In this document: positions 4,920 to 12,457 of the stretch, one piece after another
How positions within the stretch are numbered: the stretch's first letter is position 1
Layout: each line of letters opens with the position of its first letter
Source: an uncultured Collinsella sp.
GTDB lineage: Bacteria; Actinomycetota; Coriobacteriia; Coriobacteriales; Coriobacteriaceae
Direction of reading: 5' to 3'
NCBI GenBank assembly: GCA_958421035.1
Contig: CATZKS010000059.1
Location: forward strand, 1 to 13,044
Length of the DNA stretch: 13,044 bases
The notes under the pieces: generated by a model
Databases searched by the model: none
The model's input: the letters and a program-made list of their open reading frames with translations, nothing else
What the model was told of the DNA's origin: nothing
Program-made: the position numbers and the translations under genes

Positions 4920-7373
4920 TTACATCAAATCATAGGCGTCGACGTCAACGCTCACGCTCACGCCGCGCACGGAGCCCGCCTCTTTGAGGCAGGCATCGAT
5001 ATCATCAGAGACATGGTACCCCACGGGCGACTTCACAAGCAGGTGGAAGCGATAACGGTCCTTGGCTCTCTCGATTACACACGAAGCCGGGCCAAGCACC
5101 TGGGGCACGGCACTCCCCGCCCGCAAAAAGTCGGGAGCGGCGGCATGCCAACGGCGCTTGAGCAGCTTTGCGATGCGCCCGATATAGTCCTGAGCGTCAT
5201 CCGCGTTCGCGGACCACACCAAAATGTTGACCAGGCGCACGAAGGGCGGATACAGCGCGTCGCGACGTTGGTCCAGGTCGTAGTCGGTAAAGATCGAACG
5301 GTCGTGCTCGGCGACGGCGCGAATGACCGGGTCCTCGGGCAGATAGGTCTGGATGACGACCTCGCCAGGGCGATCGCCGCGTCCGGCACGGCCCGCGACC
5401 TGCTCCAGCAAATCGTAGGCGCGCTCCCCCGCTCTAAAATCGGGCAGCTTTAACGCAAAGTCGGCATTGACCACACCCACAAGCGTGACCTCGGGAAAGT
5501 CGAGGCCCTTGGCGATCATCTGTGTGCCCAGCAGCACCGCGCAATCGGCGGCATCGAACTGCTCGAGCAACTTTTTGTGCGCGTCCTTGCCACGCGTGGA
5601 ATCGGCATCCATGCGAATGATGGCGACATCCTCGGGCAGCATCTGGTGCAGCGCGTCCTCGATCTGCTGAGTGCCCAGACCCATTTTTGCCAGGTAACGG
5701 CTGCCGCACTTGGGGCAGCGACTCGTGCGCGCAGGATACGGCTGCACGCGCCAAGACGAACCGCAGGTGTGACATTGAAGCGTGTGCGTGCGCTCGTGAT
5801 ACGTAAGCGCGGTGGAGCAGTGATTGCAGGTGGGGACGCATCCGCACTCGCGGCACATCAAGAACGGCGCAAAGCCACGGCGGTTATGCAGCAGCACGGC
5901 CTTTTCGCGGCGCTCGACCACACGCTCCAGGCCTTCCATCAGCGGTTTAGAGAACATGGAGCGGCTGCCATGCGAGAACTCGCGGCGCAGGTCGGCAATG
6001 AGGACAGTCGGCAGCACGGCGTGTCCCGGGCGCTCGGGCATCTCGACGCGCGTCCAGGTGACACCGTTATACGTGCCGCGGCGGCAGCGATCGAGGGCCT
6101 CGGCAGAAGGCGTGGCCGAGCCCAGCACGAGCGGGCAGCGATAGCGACGCGCCATCTCGGCCGCCACTTCGCGCGCATAGTAGCGCGGGCTGGAACCCTG
6201 CTTGTAACTGGTCTCGTGCTCCTCGTCGATGATGATAAGGCCCAAGTCGCTGAGCGGGCAAAAGAGCGCCGAGCGGGCGCCCACGACCACGCGCGCGGCA
6301 CCGCTGGCGACCATATCCCATTGGTCCAAGCGTTCACCGGCCGAAAGGCGCGAGTGGAAGACCGCAACCGTTTCGCCAAAGCGCGAGCGGAAACGGCCGA
6401 CGGTCTGGGCCGTCAGCGAGATCTCGGGCACAAGCACGCAGGCTGAGCGGCCGGCTGCGAGTACGCGCTCAATGGCGGAGAGGTAGACCTCGGTTTTGCC
6501 GGAGCCGGTGACGCCGTCGACCAGCACCACGTCGCCATGAGCGTCCAGACGGGCGCGCTCAATCTGCGCGAGTGCCTGTTGCTGGCCGTTGGTAAGGGAG
6601 ACCGGCGCCTTGCCGCTTGCCGAGGACAGCGTGGTCTGCTCGCTGCAGCCACGCCAAGCACGGCGCTCCTCCACCACCACGACGCCGCGCCTTTCGAGCG
6701 ACTTGATGGTCGCCGACATGCTGTTATAGAGAAGGTTGAGGTCGCGCGTCGTGACCGGGCCGCACTGGAGCGCCTCGATGAGCTGACGCTGGCGGACCGC
6801 GGTCTTGGGCGGCGTATAGTCGAAGCCCTCGGGCGTGAGCATGACCCAGCGGTTTTGGATGGGTTTGACGGCGGGGCGCTCAACGGCCCACACGCCGTCG
6901 TCGCCCTTGACCACACGCGGGCTGCCGCCCGGGGGCAAGAACAGGCGCAGGCACTCGGTAAGCGTCGCAACATACTCACGGCTCATCCAGCGCGCGATGC
7001 GGGCAGCCTCGGCGGTAAAGAGCGGTTTGCTGAGGATAGCCTCGATGGCTTTAATGCGCGCGGGTTCGAGGGCGTTGTTGCCCTGCAGGTCGCCCAGATC
7101 AGGCGCAATGTCGACGATATAGCCCGCGGCCGCACGGTTACCAAAGTGGACCAGGACCGTGGATCCGATCTGCGCCTCGTTGGCAAAGGACCGGGGAATG
7201 CCATAAGCAAACGGCTCGGACAGCGCACGCGTCGGGATGTCGAGGACCACGCTCGCATAGGCGGTGACGGGTTCGGGTGCAGGCTTAGGCTGAGCCGAGG
7301 CAGCGGCAGGCACAGGCTTCACCGGAGCCCGCTCGGGTTCAGGCGAACCAAACAGCGAAAGTTGCTCAGCCAT
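4920..7373 (-). CDS. priA: primosomal replication-restart helicase PriA
   Basis: An 817-residue 3'-5' superfamily-2 helicase that reloads the replisome at stalled or repaired forks. After a short Pro/Ala-rich N-terminus (about 10-37) comes the DNA 3'-end-binding domain. The helicase core has Walker A GVTGSGKT (287-294), DEEH (383-386), GSATPSAEAL (418-427) and QVAGRAGRG (658-666). The PriA zinc module sits within the core, with eight cysteines in CxxC pairs at 507/510, 516/519, 534/537 and 553/556. Both ATPase and zinc sites look intact, so this is probably an active helicase, unlike the degenerate PriA of many other actinobacteria. The start ATG is preceded by AGGAGGTG. It lies downstream of the gltX terminator and 18 bases upstream of def. 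Confidence 0.96.
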   Translation of the reverse strand: MAEQLSLFGSPEPERAPVKPVPAAASAQPKPAPEPVTAYASVVLDIPTRALSEPFAYGIPRSFANEAQIGSTVLVHFGNRAAAGYIVDIAPDLGDLQGNNALEPARIKAIEAILSKPLFTAEAARIARWMSREYVATLTECLRLFLPPGGSPRVVKGDDGVWAVERPAVKPIQNRWVMLTPEGFDYTPPKTAVRQRQLIEALQCGPVTTRDLNLLYNSMSATIKSLERRGVVVVEERRAWRGCSEQTTLSSASGKAPVSLTNGQQQALAQIERARLDAHGDVVLVDGVTGSGKTEVYLSAIERVLAAGRSACVLVPEISLTAQTVGRFRSRFGETVAVFHSRLSAGERLDQWDMVASGAARVVVGARSALFCPLSDLGLIIIDEEHETSYKQGSSPRYYAREVAAEMARRYRCPLVLGSATPSAEALDRCRRGTYNGVTWTRVEMPERPGHAVLPTVLIADLRREFSHGSRSMFSKPLMEGLERVVERREKAVLLHNRRGFAPFLMCRECGCVPTCNHCSTALTYHERTHTLQCHTCGSSWRVQPYPARTSRCPKCGSRYLAKMGLGTQQIEDALHQMLPEDVAIIRMDADSTRGKDAHKKLLEQFDAADCAVLLGTQMIAKGLDFPEVTLVGVVNADFALKLPDFRAGERAYDLLEQVAGRAGRGDRPGEVVIQTYLPEDPVIRAVAEHDRSIFTDYDLDQRRDALYPPFVRLVNILVWSANADDAQDYIGRIAKLLKRRWHAAAPDFLRAGSAVPQVLGPASCVIERAKDRYRFHLLVKSPVGYHVSDDIDACLKEAGSVRGVSVSVDVDAYDLM

Positions 7374-7406
7374 GGCCCCAGCACCTCCTATCCCATACGT
7401 CTACAG

Positions 7407-7439
7407 AAACAAGAGCCCCGCTCGAGGTGAACGGGGCTC
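7407..7439 (-). terminator. intrinsic terminator after gltX
   Basis: GAGCCCCG (7413-7420) and CGGGGCTC (7432-7439) form an 8-bp stem with an 11-base loop. Read on the minus strand, the stem is followed by TTGTTT. It lies 24 bases past the gltX stop codon and upstream of the priA Shine-Dalgarno sequence, so priA must have its own promoter or rely on read-through. Confidence 0.75.
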
Positions 7440-7462
7440 GGATACAAACGTTTGCGCAGCGA

Positions 7463-8919
7463 TTACAGCGCCATCGTGCGGGCGCGATCGATGCGCGCCA
7501 GGCAGTCGTCGCGGCCGACGAGCGCCATGGTCTCGCCCAGCGGAGGGCTCACCATGTTGCCGCACACGGCAACGCGCACTGCCTGGAACACCACGCGCTT
7601 CTTAAGGTCCATCTGCTCGGGCAACGGCTCAAGCGCAGCGTCGATATTGGCAGCCGTCCACTCGTCCACACCCTCGAGCGCGGCCTTGGCGGCATCCAGA
7701 ATGGCACCCATGCCCTCCTTGGCCAGGCCCTTGTTGACGGATTTCTCGTCATACTCGAGCGTCTCGGCCGTGGCAAAGATGGGAGCGGCGACGGTCACGG
7801 CGTCGGCCGGCATCTTGGTGCGCGGCTTAACGATGGCAGCAAGCGCATCGATCCAATCCTCGCCGTACTCGACATTGCCCTCGATAAGACCCGCCTCGTG
7901 CAGCTCGGGGACCATGATCTCATCGGCAAACTGAGCATCGGACATGCCATTGATGTACTCGGCATTAACCCAATCAAGCTTCTTGGGGTCGAAGGTCGCC
8001 GGGTTCTTGGAGATGCGGTCGAGCGAGAACTTGCTGGCCAGGACATCGCGCGGGATGATCGTGGTCTCGCCGTCGAGCGACCAGCCGAGCAGCGCCAGAT
8101 AGTTGACGAAGGCGTCGGACAGGTAACCGGCGTCGCGGTACTCCTCCACCGAGGTGGCGCCGTGGCGCTTGGAGAGCTTTTTGCCGTCGGCACCCAAGAT
8201 CATGGAGATGTGGGCGAACGTGGGCACGGGCGCGCCGAGGGCCTCGTAGACCATGACCTGACGCGGGGTGTTGGACAGGTGGTCGTCGCCGCGGATGACA
8301 TGGGTGATCTTCATCATGGCGTCGTCGACGACAGTCGCGAAGTTGTACGTGGGCGTGCCATCGGAGCGGAAGATGACAAAGTCGTCGAGCTCCTTGGCAT
8401 CGAAGGTCACCTCGCCGTGGACGGCATCGTGGATAACGACGTCGCCGCGGTCCTCGGGCACCTTGATGCGAAGGACGTAGGACTCGCCGGCCTCGATGCG
8501 ACGGCGGGCCTTCTCGGGATCAAGATTGCGGCAACGGCGCTGATAGCCCTGGAAGGGGTCCTTGCGCTCCTGCGCGGCCTTGCGGTCGGCGTCGAGCTGC
8601 TCCTTGGTGCAGAAGCAGGGATAGGCCTTGCCCTCGTCCCAAAGCTTCTGGGCGGCCTGCTTGTACAGGTCCAAGCGCTCAGTCTGGGCGTAGGGGCCAA
8701 AGTCGCCGCCTACCTCGGGCCAAGCCAACGCATGGCGCGCAGGATGATCTGCGTGTTCTCATCGGTGGAGCGGGTGGGGTCGGTGTCGTCGATGCGCAGG
8801 ATGAACGTGCCGCCGTTTGCGCGGGCGAAAGCCCAGTTATAGATAGCGGTGCGAGCGCCGCCGATGTGCAGCTTGCCCGTCGGTGAGGGTGCAAAGCGGA
8901 CGCGAACGTCTGATGCCAT
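7463..8919 (-). pseudogene. gltX: glutamyl-tRNA synthetase, reading frame broken near 8717
   Basis: A class I aminoacyl-tRNA synthetase that charges tRNAGlu. The N-terminal part starts at ATG 8919-8917 (GAGGAG upstream) and carries the HIGH-type signature PSPTGKLHIGGAR, then LRIDDTDPTR. It hits a stop at 8712-8710, just after RAMRWLG. The remaining 418 or so codons run in another frame from about 8719 to the TAA at 7465. They hold the acceptor-binding part, the KMSKS-type motif GKKLSKRHGA and the anticodon-binding domain. The family normally reads WLGLDWDEGPEVGG across this point; here WLG joins PEVGG and the six codons for LDWDEG plus one base are absent. Everything else looks intact. Because this synthetase is normally essential, the lesion is either an assembly or sequencing error, or another copy exists elsewhere. 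Confidence 0.85.
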
Positions 8920-8959
8920 GGATATCTCCTCGATTGCAGGATGGATGTCTAACCGCACC

Positions 8960-8990
8960 AGTATAAAGCATCAAAGCAACCTCCGCACAA
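8960..8990 (-). promoter_or_regulatory. putative gltX promoter
   Basis: On the minus strand a good -10 element, TATACT (8965-8960), lies about 40 bases before the gltX ATG. A plausible but long-spaced (19 bp) -35 element, TTGTGC, sits at 8990-8985. Its position between the REP-like cluster and the gene fits a gltX promoter. Confidence 0.45.
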
Positions 8991-9000
8991 AGGGCACTGA

Positions 9001-9131
9001 CCTACTCATTGGGGACAGACTTAAATGACCATTCTTTGGGCAACCTGTCGGCACTTAGGTAAGGCTGGTCGTTTAAGCCTGTCCCCAATGAGTACACGGA
9101 TGGTCATTTATGTCTGTCCCCAATGAGTAGG
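9001..9131. repeat. REP-like cluster: one inverted and two direct copies of a 28-base unit (element D)
   Basis: The unit TACTCATTGGGGACAGACTT... occupies 9003-9030. Its inverse occurs twice, at 9067-9094 (two differences) and 9102-9129 (one difference). The outermost arms 9001-9032 and 9100-9131 pair over 32 bp with one mismatch. Either right-hand copy can pair with the left arm, so two alternative hairpins exist. CCGCAC (8983-8988) and GTGCGG (9131-9136) can extend the base of the stem. Sequences of the GGGGACAGACTTAAATGACCA type resemble REP palindromes mobilised by Y1 (IS200-like) REP-associated transposases in many bacteria; no such transposase is in this window. It separates the divergent gltX and metK promoters. 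Confidence 0.7.
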
Positions 9132-9142
9132 TGCGGAAAGGG

Positions 9143-9170
9143 TGTGAATGTTTGATTTACGCGCTATGAT
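9143..9170 (+). promoter_or_regulatory. putative metK promoter
   Basis: TATGAT at 9165-9170 matches the -10 consensus in five of six positions. The -35 region around 9143-9148 (TGTGAA) is poor at 16-bp spacing. It predicts a start near 9177 and a leader of about 60 bases before the metK ATG. Confidence 0.45.
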
Positions 9171-9171
9171 G

Positions 9172-9225
9172 TGCCCTTGCATAGAGAGCCTGGCGGAATG
9201 GTAACGGTCGCCGGGACACGTTTTT
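9172..9225 (+). promoter_or_regulatory. structured metK leader, candidate attenuator or SAM-responsive element
   Basis: The metK leader holds a 7-bp stem (CCTGGCG 9189-9195 with CGCCGGG 9209-9215, one G-T pair) around a 13-base loop. Five bases later comes TTTTT (9221-9225). An outer pairing of TGTGCCC (9170-9176) with GGGACACG (9213-9220, one bulged A) would compete with the lower part of that stem and end exactly at the T-run. Such a pair of exclusive folds before metK resembles the logic of attenuators or of the SAM-III/SAM-VI riboswitch classes, which sit in front of metK in other bacteria. I cannot match it to a known consensus. The outer fold also requires transcription to start at or before 9170. 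Confidence 0.35.
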
Positions 9226-9237
9226 GAAAGGACAATC

Positions 9238-10518
9238 ATGTCAGAAGAACTTCGTTCCATCCCACCCCAACACGGGTCCTTCGTATTTACGTCGGAGTCG
9301 GTGACCGAAGGTCATCCCGATAAGATCGCTGACCAGATCAGCGACGCCGTCCTCGACGCAATCCTCGCCAAAGAAATAGAGCTCCAGGAGCAGGGCTACA
9401 TCGCCCCCAACGGCGTGCCGGCCAACGTGGAGAACGTCCGCTGCGCCTGCGAGACCCTCGTGACCACCGGCACCGTCATCGTCGCCGGCGAGATTCGCAC
9501 CCAGGCCTACGTCGACGTGCAGGAAATCGCTCGCGGCGTTATCCGCCGCATTGGCTACAACCGTGCCAAGTTCGGTTTTGACTGCGATACCTGCGGCGTT
9601 ATGAGCCTCATCCACGAGCAGTCGCCCGACATCGCCCAGGGCGTCGACGAGTCCTTCGAGACCCAGACCGGCGCTACCACCGACCCGATCGACCTGATCG
9701 GTGCCGGCGACCAGGGCATGATGTTCGGTTATGCCTCCAACGAGACCAAGACCCTCATGCCCATGCCGCACTACCTGGCGAGTCGCCTAGCCGAGCGCCT
9801 GGCCGCCGTGCGTCACGACGGCACCCTCGCCTATCTGCGTCCCGACGGCAAGACCCAGGTCACCGTGCGCTACGAGGAAGGCAAGCCCGTCGAGGTCACG
9901 ACCATCGTCATCTCCACGCAGCACGCTGCCGAGATCGAGGACATGGGCAAGATCAAGGCCGACCTCATCGAGCACGTCATCACCCCGGTCATGGCCGCCG
10001 AGAACATGCCGTGGGACAACGCCGACATCTACGTGAACCCCACCGGTCGCTTTGTCGTGGGCGGCCCCATGGGCGACACGGGTCTGACCGGCCGCAAGAT
10101 CATCGTCGACACCTACGGCGGCTACGGACGTCACGGCGGCGGCGCTTTTAGCGGTAAGGACTGCACCAAGGTCGACCGCTCCGCCGCGTATGCCGCGCGC
10201 TGGGTCGCTAAGAACGTGGTCGCCGCCGGCCTGGCCGACCGCTGCGAAGTCGAGCTTGCCTACGCCATCGGCGTTTCCAAGCCCCTCTCAATCATGGTCG
10301 ACACCTTCGGTACCGCGAATGTTGCCGAGGACAAGATCGTCGAGGCCGTAGAGAAGACCTTCGACCTGCGCCCGGGCACAATCATCCGCGACCTAGACCT
10401 GCGCCGCCCCATCTACGAAAAGACGGCAGCCTACGGTCACTTTGGCCGAGAAGACGCCGACTTCACCTGGGAGAAAACCGACCGAGTCGAAGAACTCAAA
10501 GCAGCCTGCGGCCTGTAA
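9238..10518 (+). CDS. metK: S-adenosylmethionine synthetase
   Basis: A 426-residue methionine adenosyltransferase that makes SAM from methionine and ATP in the cytoplasm. Signature motifs are GHPDKIADQISDAVLD (25-40), the ATP-binding GAGDQGMMFGYA (155-166), GPMGDTGLTGRKI (276-288) and the phosphate-binding GGGAFSGKD (300-308). It is about 40 residues longer than the E. coli enzyme (384). The extra length comes from a longer N-terminus (MSEELRSIPPQHGSF) and an insert of roughly 20 residues at about 45-66, a known kind of size variation in the family. The start is fixed by GAAAGGA (9226-9232). The gene is strongly biased to C-ending codons, fitting high expression. It ends at its own terminator and so is probably monocistronic. 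Its SAM feeds, among others, RsmB. Confidence 0.97.
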   Translation: MSEELRSIPPQHGSFVFTSESVTEGHPDKIADQISDAVLDAILAKEIELQEQGYIAPNGVPANVENVRCACETLVTTGTVIVAGEIRTQAYVDVQEIARGVIRRIGYNRAKFGFDCDTCGVMSLIHEQSPDIAQGVDESFETQTGATTDPIDLIGAGDQGMMFGYASNETKTLMPMPHYLASRLAERLAAVRHDGTLAYLRPDGKTQVTVRYEEGKPVEVTTIVISTQHAAEIEDMGKIKADLIEHVITPVMAAENMPWDNADIYVNPTGRFVVGGPMGDTGLTGRKIIVDTYGGYGRHGGGAFSGKDCTKVDRSAAYAARWVAKNVVAAGLADRCEVELAYAIGVSKPLSIMVDTFGTANVAEDKIVEAVEKTFDLRPGTIIRDLDLRRPIYEKTAAYGHFGREDADFTWEKTDRVEELKAACGL

Positions 10519-10555
10519 GCTAACGAGAAAAGCCGCAGCCAAATAGCAACGCACC

Positions 10556-10591
10556 AAAAGAAGTACCGCCCCCAAGCGGTACTTCTTTTTT
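10556..10591 (+). terminator. intrinsic terminator after metK
   Basis: A perfect 14-bp stem AAAAGAAGTACCGC (10556-10569) with its complement (10576-10589) closes the loop CCCCAA and runs into a T-tract ending at 10591. The A-run on the left arm makes it potentially bidirectional. Confidence 0.93.
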
Positions 10592-10685
10592 ATTAATCCG
10601 GTGGTGAAGATATTTCGATATGAGCCCACGCTGCGTCACCAGCTAATGAATTTTGCAGCACGCGCCCTTCTACCATGTATCCTTA
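10592..10685. other. spacer between metK terminator and hairpin element
   Basis: Ninety-four bases without a gene. A weak promoter-like pair is present, TTGCAG (10653-10658) and TATCCT (10678-10683), but with 19-bp spacing. If used, transcription would begin almost exactly at the left arm of the hairpin element at 10686 and make it the sdaA leader. An open frame from 10601 runs through this spacer and the hairpin into sdaA, but I treat it as chance. Confidence 0.3.
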
Positions 10686-10806
10686 GTCCCGAGGGGCGGG
10701 GCATAAGGTCGATCGCGAGTTCCGCACGAGCCGGAGAGCACTTAATGTGCTCTCCGTGCGAGCAGGACTGTCCGAGCAGGCGACCTTATGCCCCGCCCCT
10801 CGGGAC
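10686..10806 (+). repeat. large hairpin element with conserved core (element B)
   Basis: The outer arms 10686-10711 and 10781-10806 are perfectly complementary over 26 bp. They differ from the arms of the element at 4221-4357, apart from GTCCC/GGGAC at the very ends and a similar GGGC.TA.GGT stretch. The 61-base core (10718-10778) matches that element at 57 positions. The central hairpin is CGGAGAGCAC (10732-10741), loop TTAAT, GTGCTCTCCG (10747-10756). Relative to the other copy one A-T pair has become G-C on both sides. AGTTCC (10718-10723) can pair with GGACT (10765-10769) with a bulge. It ends 14 bases before the sdaA Shine-Dalgarno sequence and is in the same orientation as sdaA. Confidence 0.75.
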
Positions 10807-10831
10807 GACGGGACAGATTAAAGGAGCATCC

Positions 10832-12439
10832 ATGGCAGGCAAGCCGCAAACACTAGCTACGACCTCGGCATTCGAGATCTTGGGCCCCGTCATGGTCGGC
10901 CCCAGCTCATCGCACACCGCCGGCGCCCTGCGGTGCGCCCAAGTTGCCGCCAGCCTGCTGGAAGGCCGCATCACCAAAGTCACCTTTGGCCTGTGGAACT
11001 CCTTCGCCCACACCTACCGCGGCCACGGCACCGATCGTGCACTCGTCGCGGGCATCCTGGGCCTCGACACCGATGACGAGAACATCAAGCAGGCCTTCGA
11101 CCTCGCGCGCGAGCAGGGCCTCGAATATCGCTTTGACATCAAAGGCGACGACGCCTCCATCCACCCCAACACCGTCGACATCGAAATGGTCGACGACACG
11201 GGCGCCACGGCACAGGTTCGCGGCGAGAGCCTGGGCGGTGGCAAGATGCGCATCAGCCGCATTAACGGCGTCGGCGTCGACATCTCGGGCATGTATTCCA
11301 CGCTCTTCGTGGCGCACAAGGACGTCCCCGGTGTGCTCGCCGCGCTCACCAACCTGCTCGCCTACGCCCACGTAAACATCGCCTTCTGCCGCACCTACCG
11401 CACCGAAGTGGGCGGCCAGGCCTACTCCGTCTTTGAGACCGACGGCGCGCCCGGCGACACCGTCGTCCCCATGCTGCGCAAGCTCGACAATGTCGATTAC
11501 GCAACGTTTATCGAGCTCCCCGGTTCTGCCTCGTCGCTCTCCCCCGGCGTCTCGGCCAAGGAAATCTTCGACGACGGCGAGCAGCTGCTCGATGCGTGCG
11601 AGGAACTGGGGCTCAGCATCGGCGCTGTCATGGCCGTTCGCGAGGCGCGTCTGACCGGCGAGGCCCACGCCGTCGCCGCCATGCGCCGCGTGCTCGACGT
11701 CATGCGCGAGGAGACCACGGCCCCCATCGCCAATCCGCAACGTTCGCTTGGCGGGCTTATCGGCGGCGAGGCCAAGCTCGTCGAAGCCACCGGCCGCAAC
11801 GATTTGAGTGCAAGCCTGATGGGCGTCGTCCAGACCGACGCCGTGGCCCGCGCGATGGCCGTGCTCGAGCGCTCCGCCACGATGGGAGTGATCGTCGCCG
11901 CCCCCACGGCAGGCTCCGCGGGTGTTGTGCCCGGCTGCGTGCTGGCGCTTGCCGATCACCTTCGGCTCGACGACGAGCAGGTCATGGACGCGCCCTACTG
12001 CGCAGCCGCCATCGGCCTCAACCTCACCACGAGTGCCTGCGTCGCCGGCGCCGAGGGCGGATGCCAGGCCGAGGTGGGAAGCGCCGCCGCCATGGCAGCC
12101 GCCGCGCTGGTGCAGATGCTCGGCGGCACGCCCGAGCAGGCGCTCGACGCCAGTTCCATCGCGCTGAGTAACCTGCTGGGCCTCGTTTGTGACCCCGTCG
12201 GTGGCCTCGTGGAGGTGCCCTGCCAAAACCGCAACGCCATCGGCGTGGCAGCGGCCTTTAGCTCGGCACAACTCGCCCTCGCAGGCATTAAGAGCCTGGT
12301 GCCGTTTGACCAGATGGCACATGTCATGCTCTCGGTGGGTCACGCGTTGCCGGCCACGCTGCGCGAGACGGCAAAGGGCGGCATCGCGCAGGCTCCGGCC
12401 GCACTTTCGGCCTGTGCAAAATGCGGTGTGTGCGGATAG
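10832..12439 (+). CDS. sdaA: L-serine dehydratase, iron-sulfur type, single chain with ACT domain
   Basis: A 535-residue L-serine ammonia-lyase converting serine to pyruvate and ammonia. The beta domain comes first (PSSSHTAGALR near residues 20-30). An ACT regulatory domain follows (about 150-235: ISGMYSTLFVAHKDVPGVLAALTN...). The alpha catalytic domain starts at about 240. Cys411 (EGGCQAEVG), Cys453 (LVCDPVGG) and Cys464 (VPCQNRN) are spaced 42 and 11 apart, as are the 4Fe-4S ligands Cys343/385/396 of the Legionella enzyme. The tail ends in CAKCGVCG, recalling the C-terminal cysteine that occupies the active site there. Bacillus subtilis carries the same ACT-containing beta and alpha parts on two chains. 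The start ATG at 10832 has AAAGGAG five bases upstream; the frame is open back to 10601 without a supported start. It is monocistronic, between a hairpin element and a terminator. Confidence 0.95.
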   Translation: MAGKPQTLATTSAFEILGPVMVGPSSSHTAGALRCAQVAASLLEGRITKVTFGLWNSFAHTYRGHGTDRALVAGILGLDTDDENIKQAFDLAREQGLEYRFDIKGDDASIHPNTVDIEMVDDTGATAQVRGESLGGGKMRISRINGVGVDISGMYSTLFVAHKDVPGVLAALTNLLAYAHVNIAFCRTYRTEVGGQAYSVFETDGAPGDTVVPMLRKLDNVDYATFIELPGSASSLSPGVSAKEIFDDGEQLLDACEELGLSIGAVMAVREARLTGEAHAVAAMRRVLDVMREETTAPIANPQRSLGGLIGGEAKLVEATGRNDLSASLMGVVQTDAVARAMAVLERSATMGVIVAAPTAGSAGVVPGCVLALADHLRLDDEQVMDAPYCAAAIGLNLTTSACVAGAEGGCQAEVGSAAAMAAAALVQMLGGTPEQALDASSIALSNLLGLVCDPVGGLVEVPCQNRNAIGVAAAFSSAQLALAGIKSLVPFDQMAHVMLSVGHALPATLRETAKGGIAQAPAALSACAKCGVCG

Positions 12440-12457
12440 CGGCAAAGAACAACTCAA

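Noticed and set aside
4470..6446. Long plus-strand frames (327 and 289 codons) opposite def and priA
   Set aside because: They are antisense to intact, motif-complete def and priA, and no family is recognisable in the translations.
8710..8728. Programmed -1 frameshift in gltX
   Set aside because: No slippery heptamer of the XXXYYYZ kind is present. Even a -1 shift would leave the six conserved residues LDWDEG missing, so a deletion or error is the better explanation.
7427..8842. 471-codon plus-strand open frame opposite gltX
   Set aside because: It is an antisense shadow of the GC-rich gltX codons; it has no recognisable domain, while the opposite strand has clear synthetase motifs.
8920..8958. 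13-residue N-terminal extension of gltX
   Set aside because: GAGGAGATATCC before ATG 8919 gives a normal site, and the protein family begins near MASDVRVRFAPSPTG. The extension would also place the start upstream of the likely transcription start.
9180..9220. tRNA-like segment upstream of metK
   Set aside because: GCCTGGCGGAATGGTAACGG recalls a D-arm, but there is no acceptor stem, anticodon arm or T-arm in the right places.
10601..10831. 77-codon N-terminal extension of the serine dehydratase
   Set aside because: It would translate straight through the hairpin element; a good Shine-Dalgarno sequence and the conserved start of the family point to ATG 10832.
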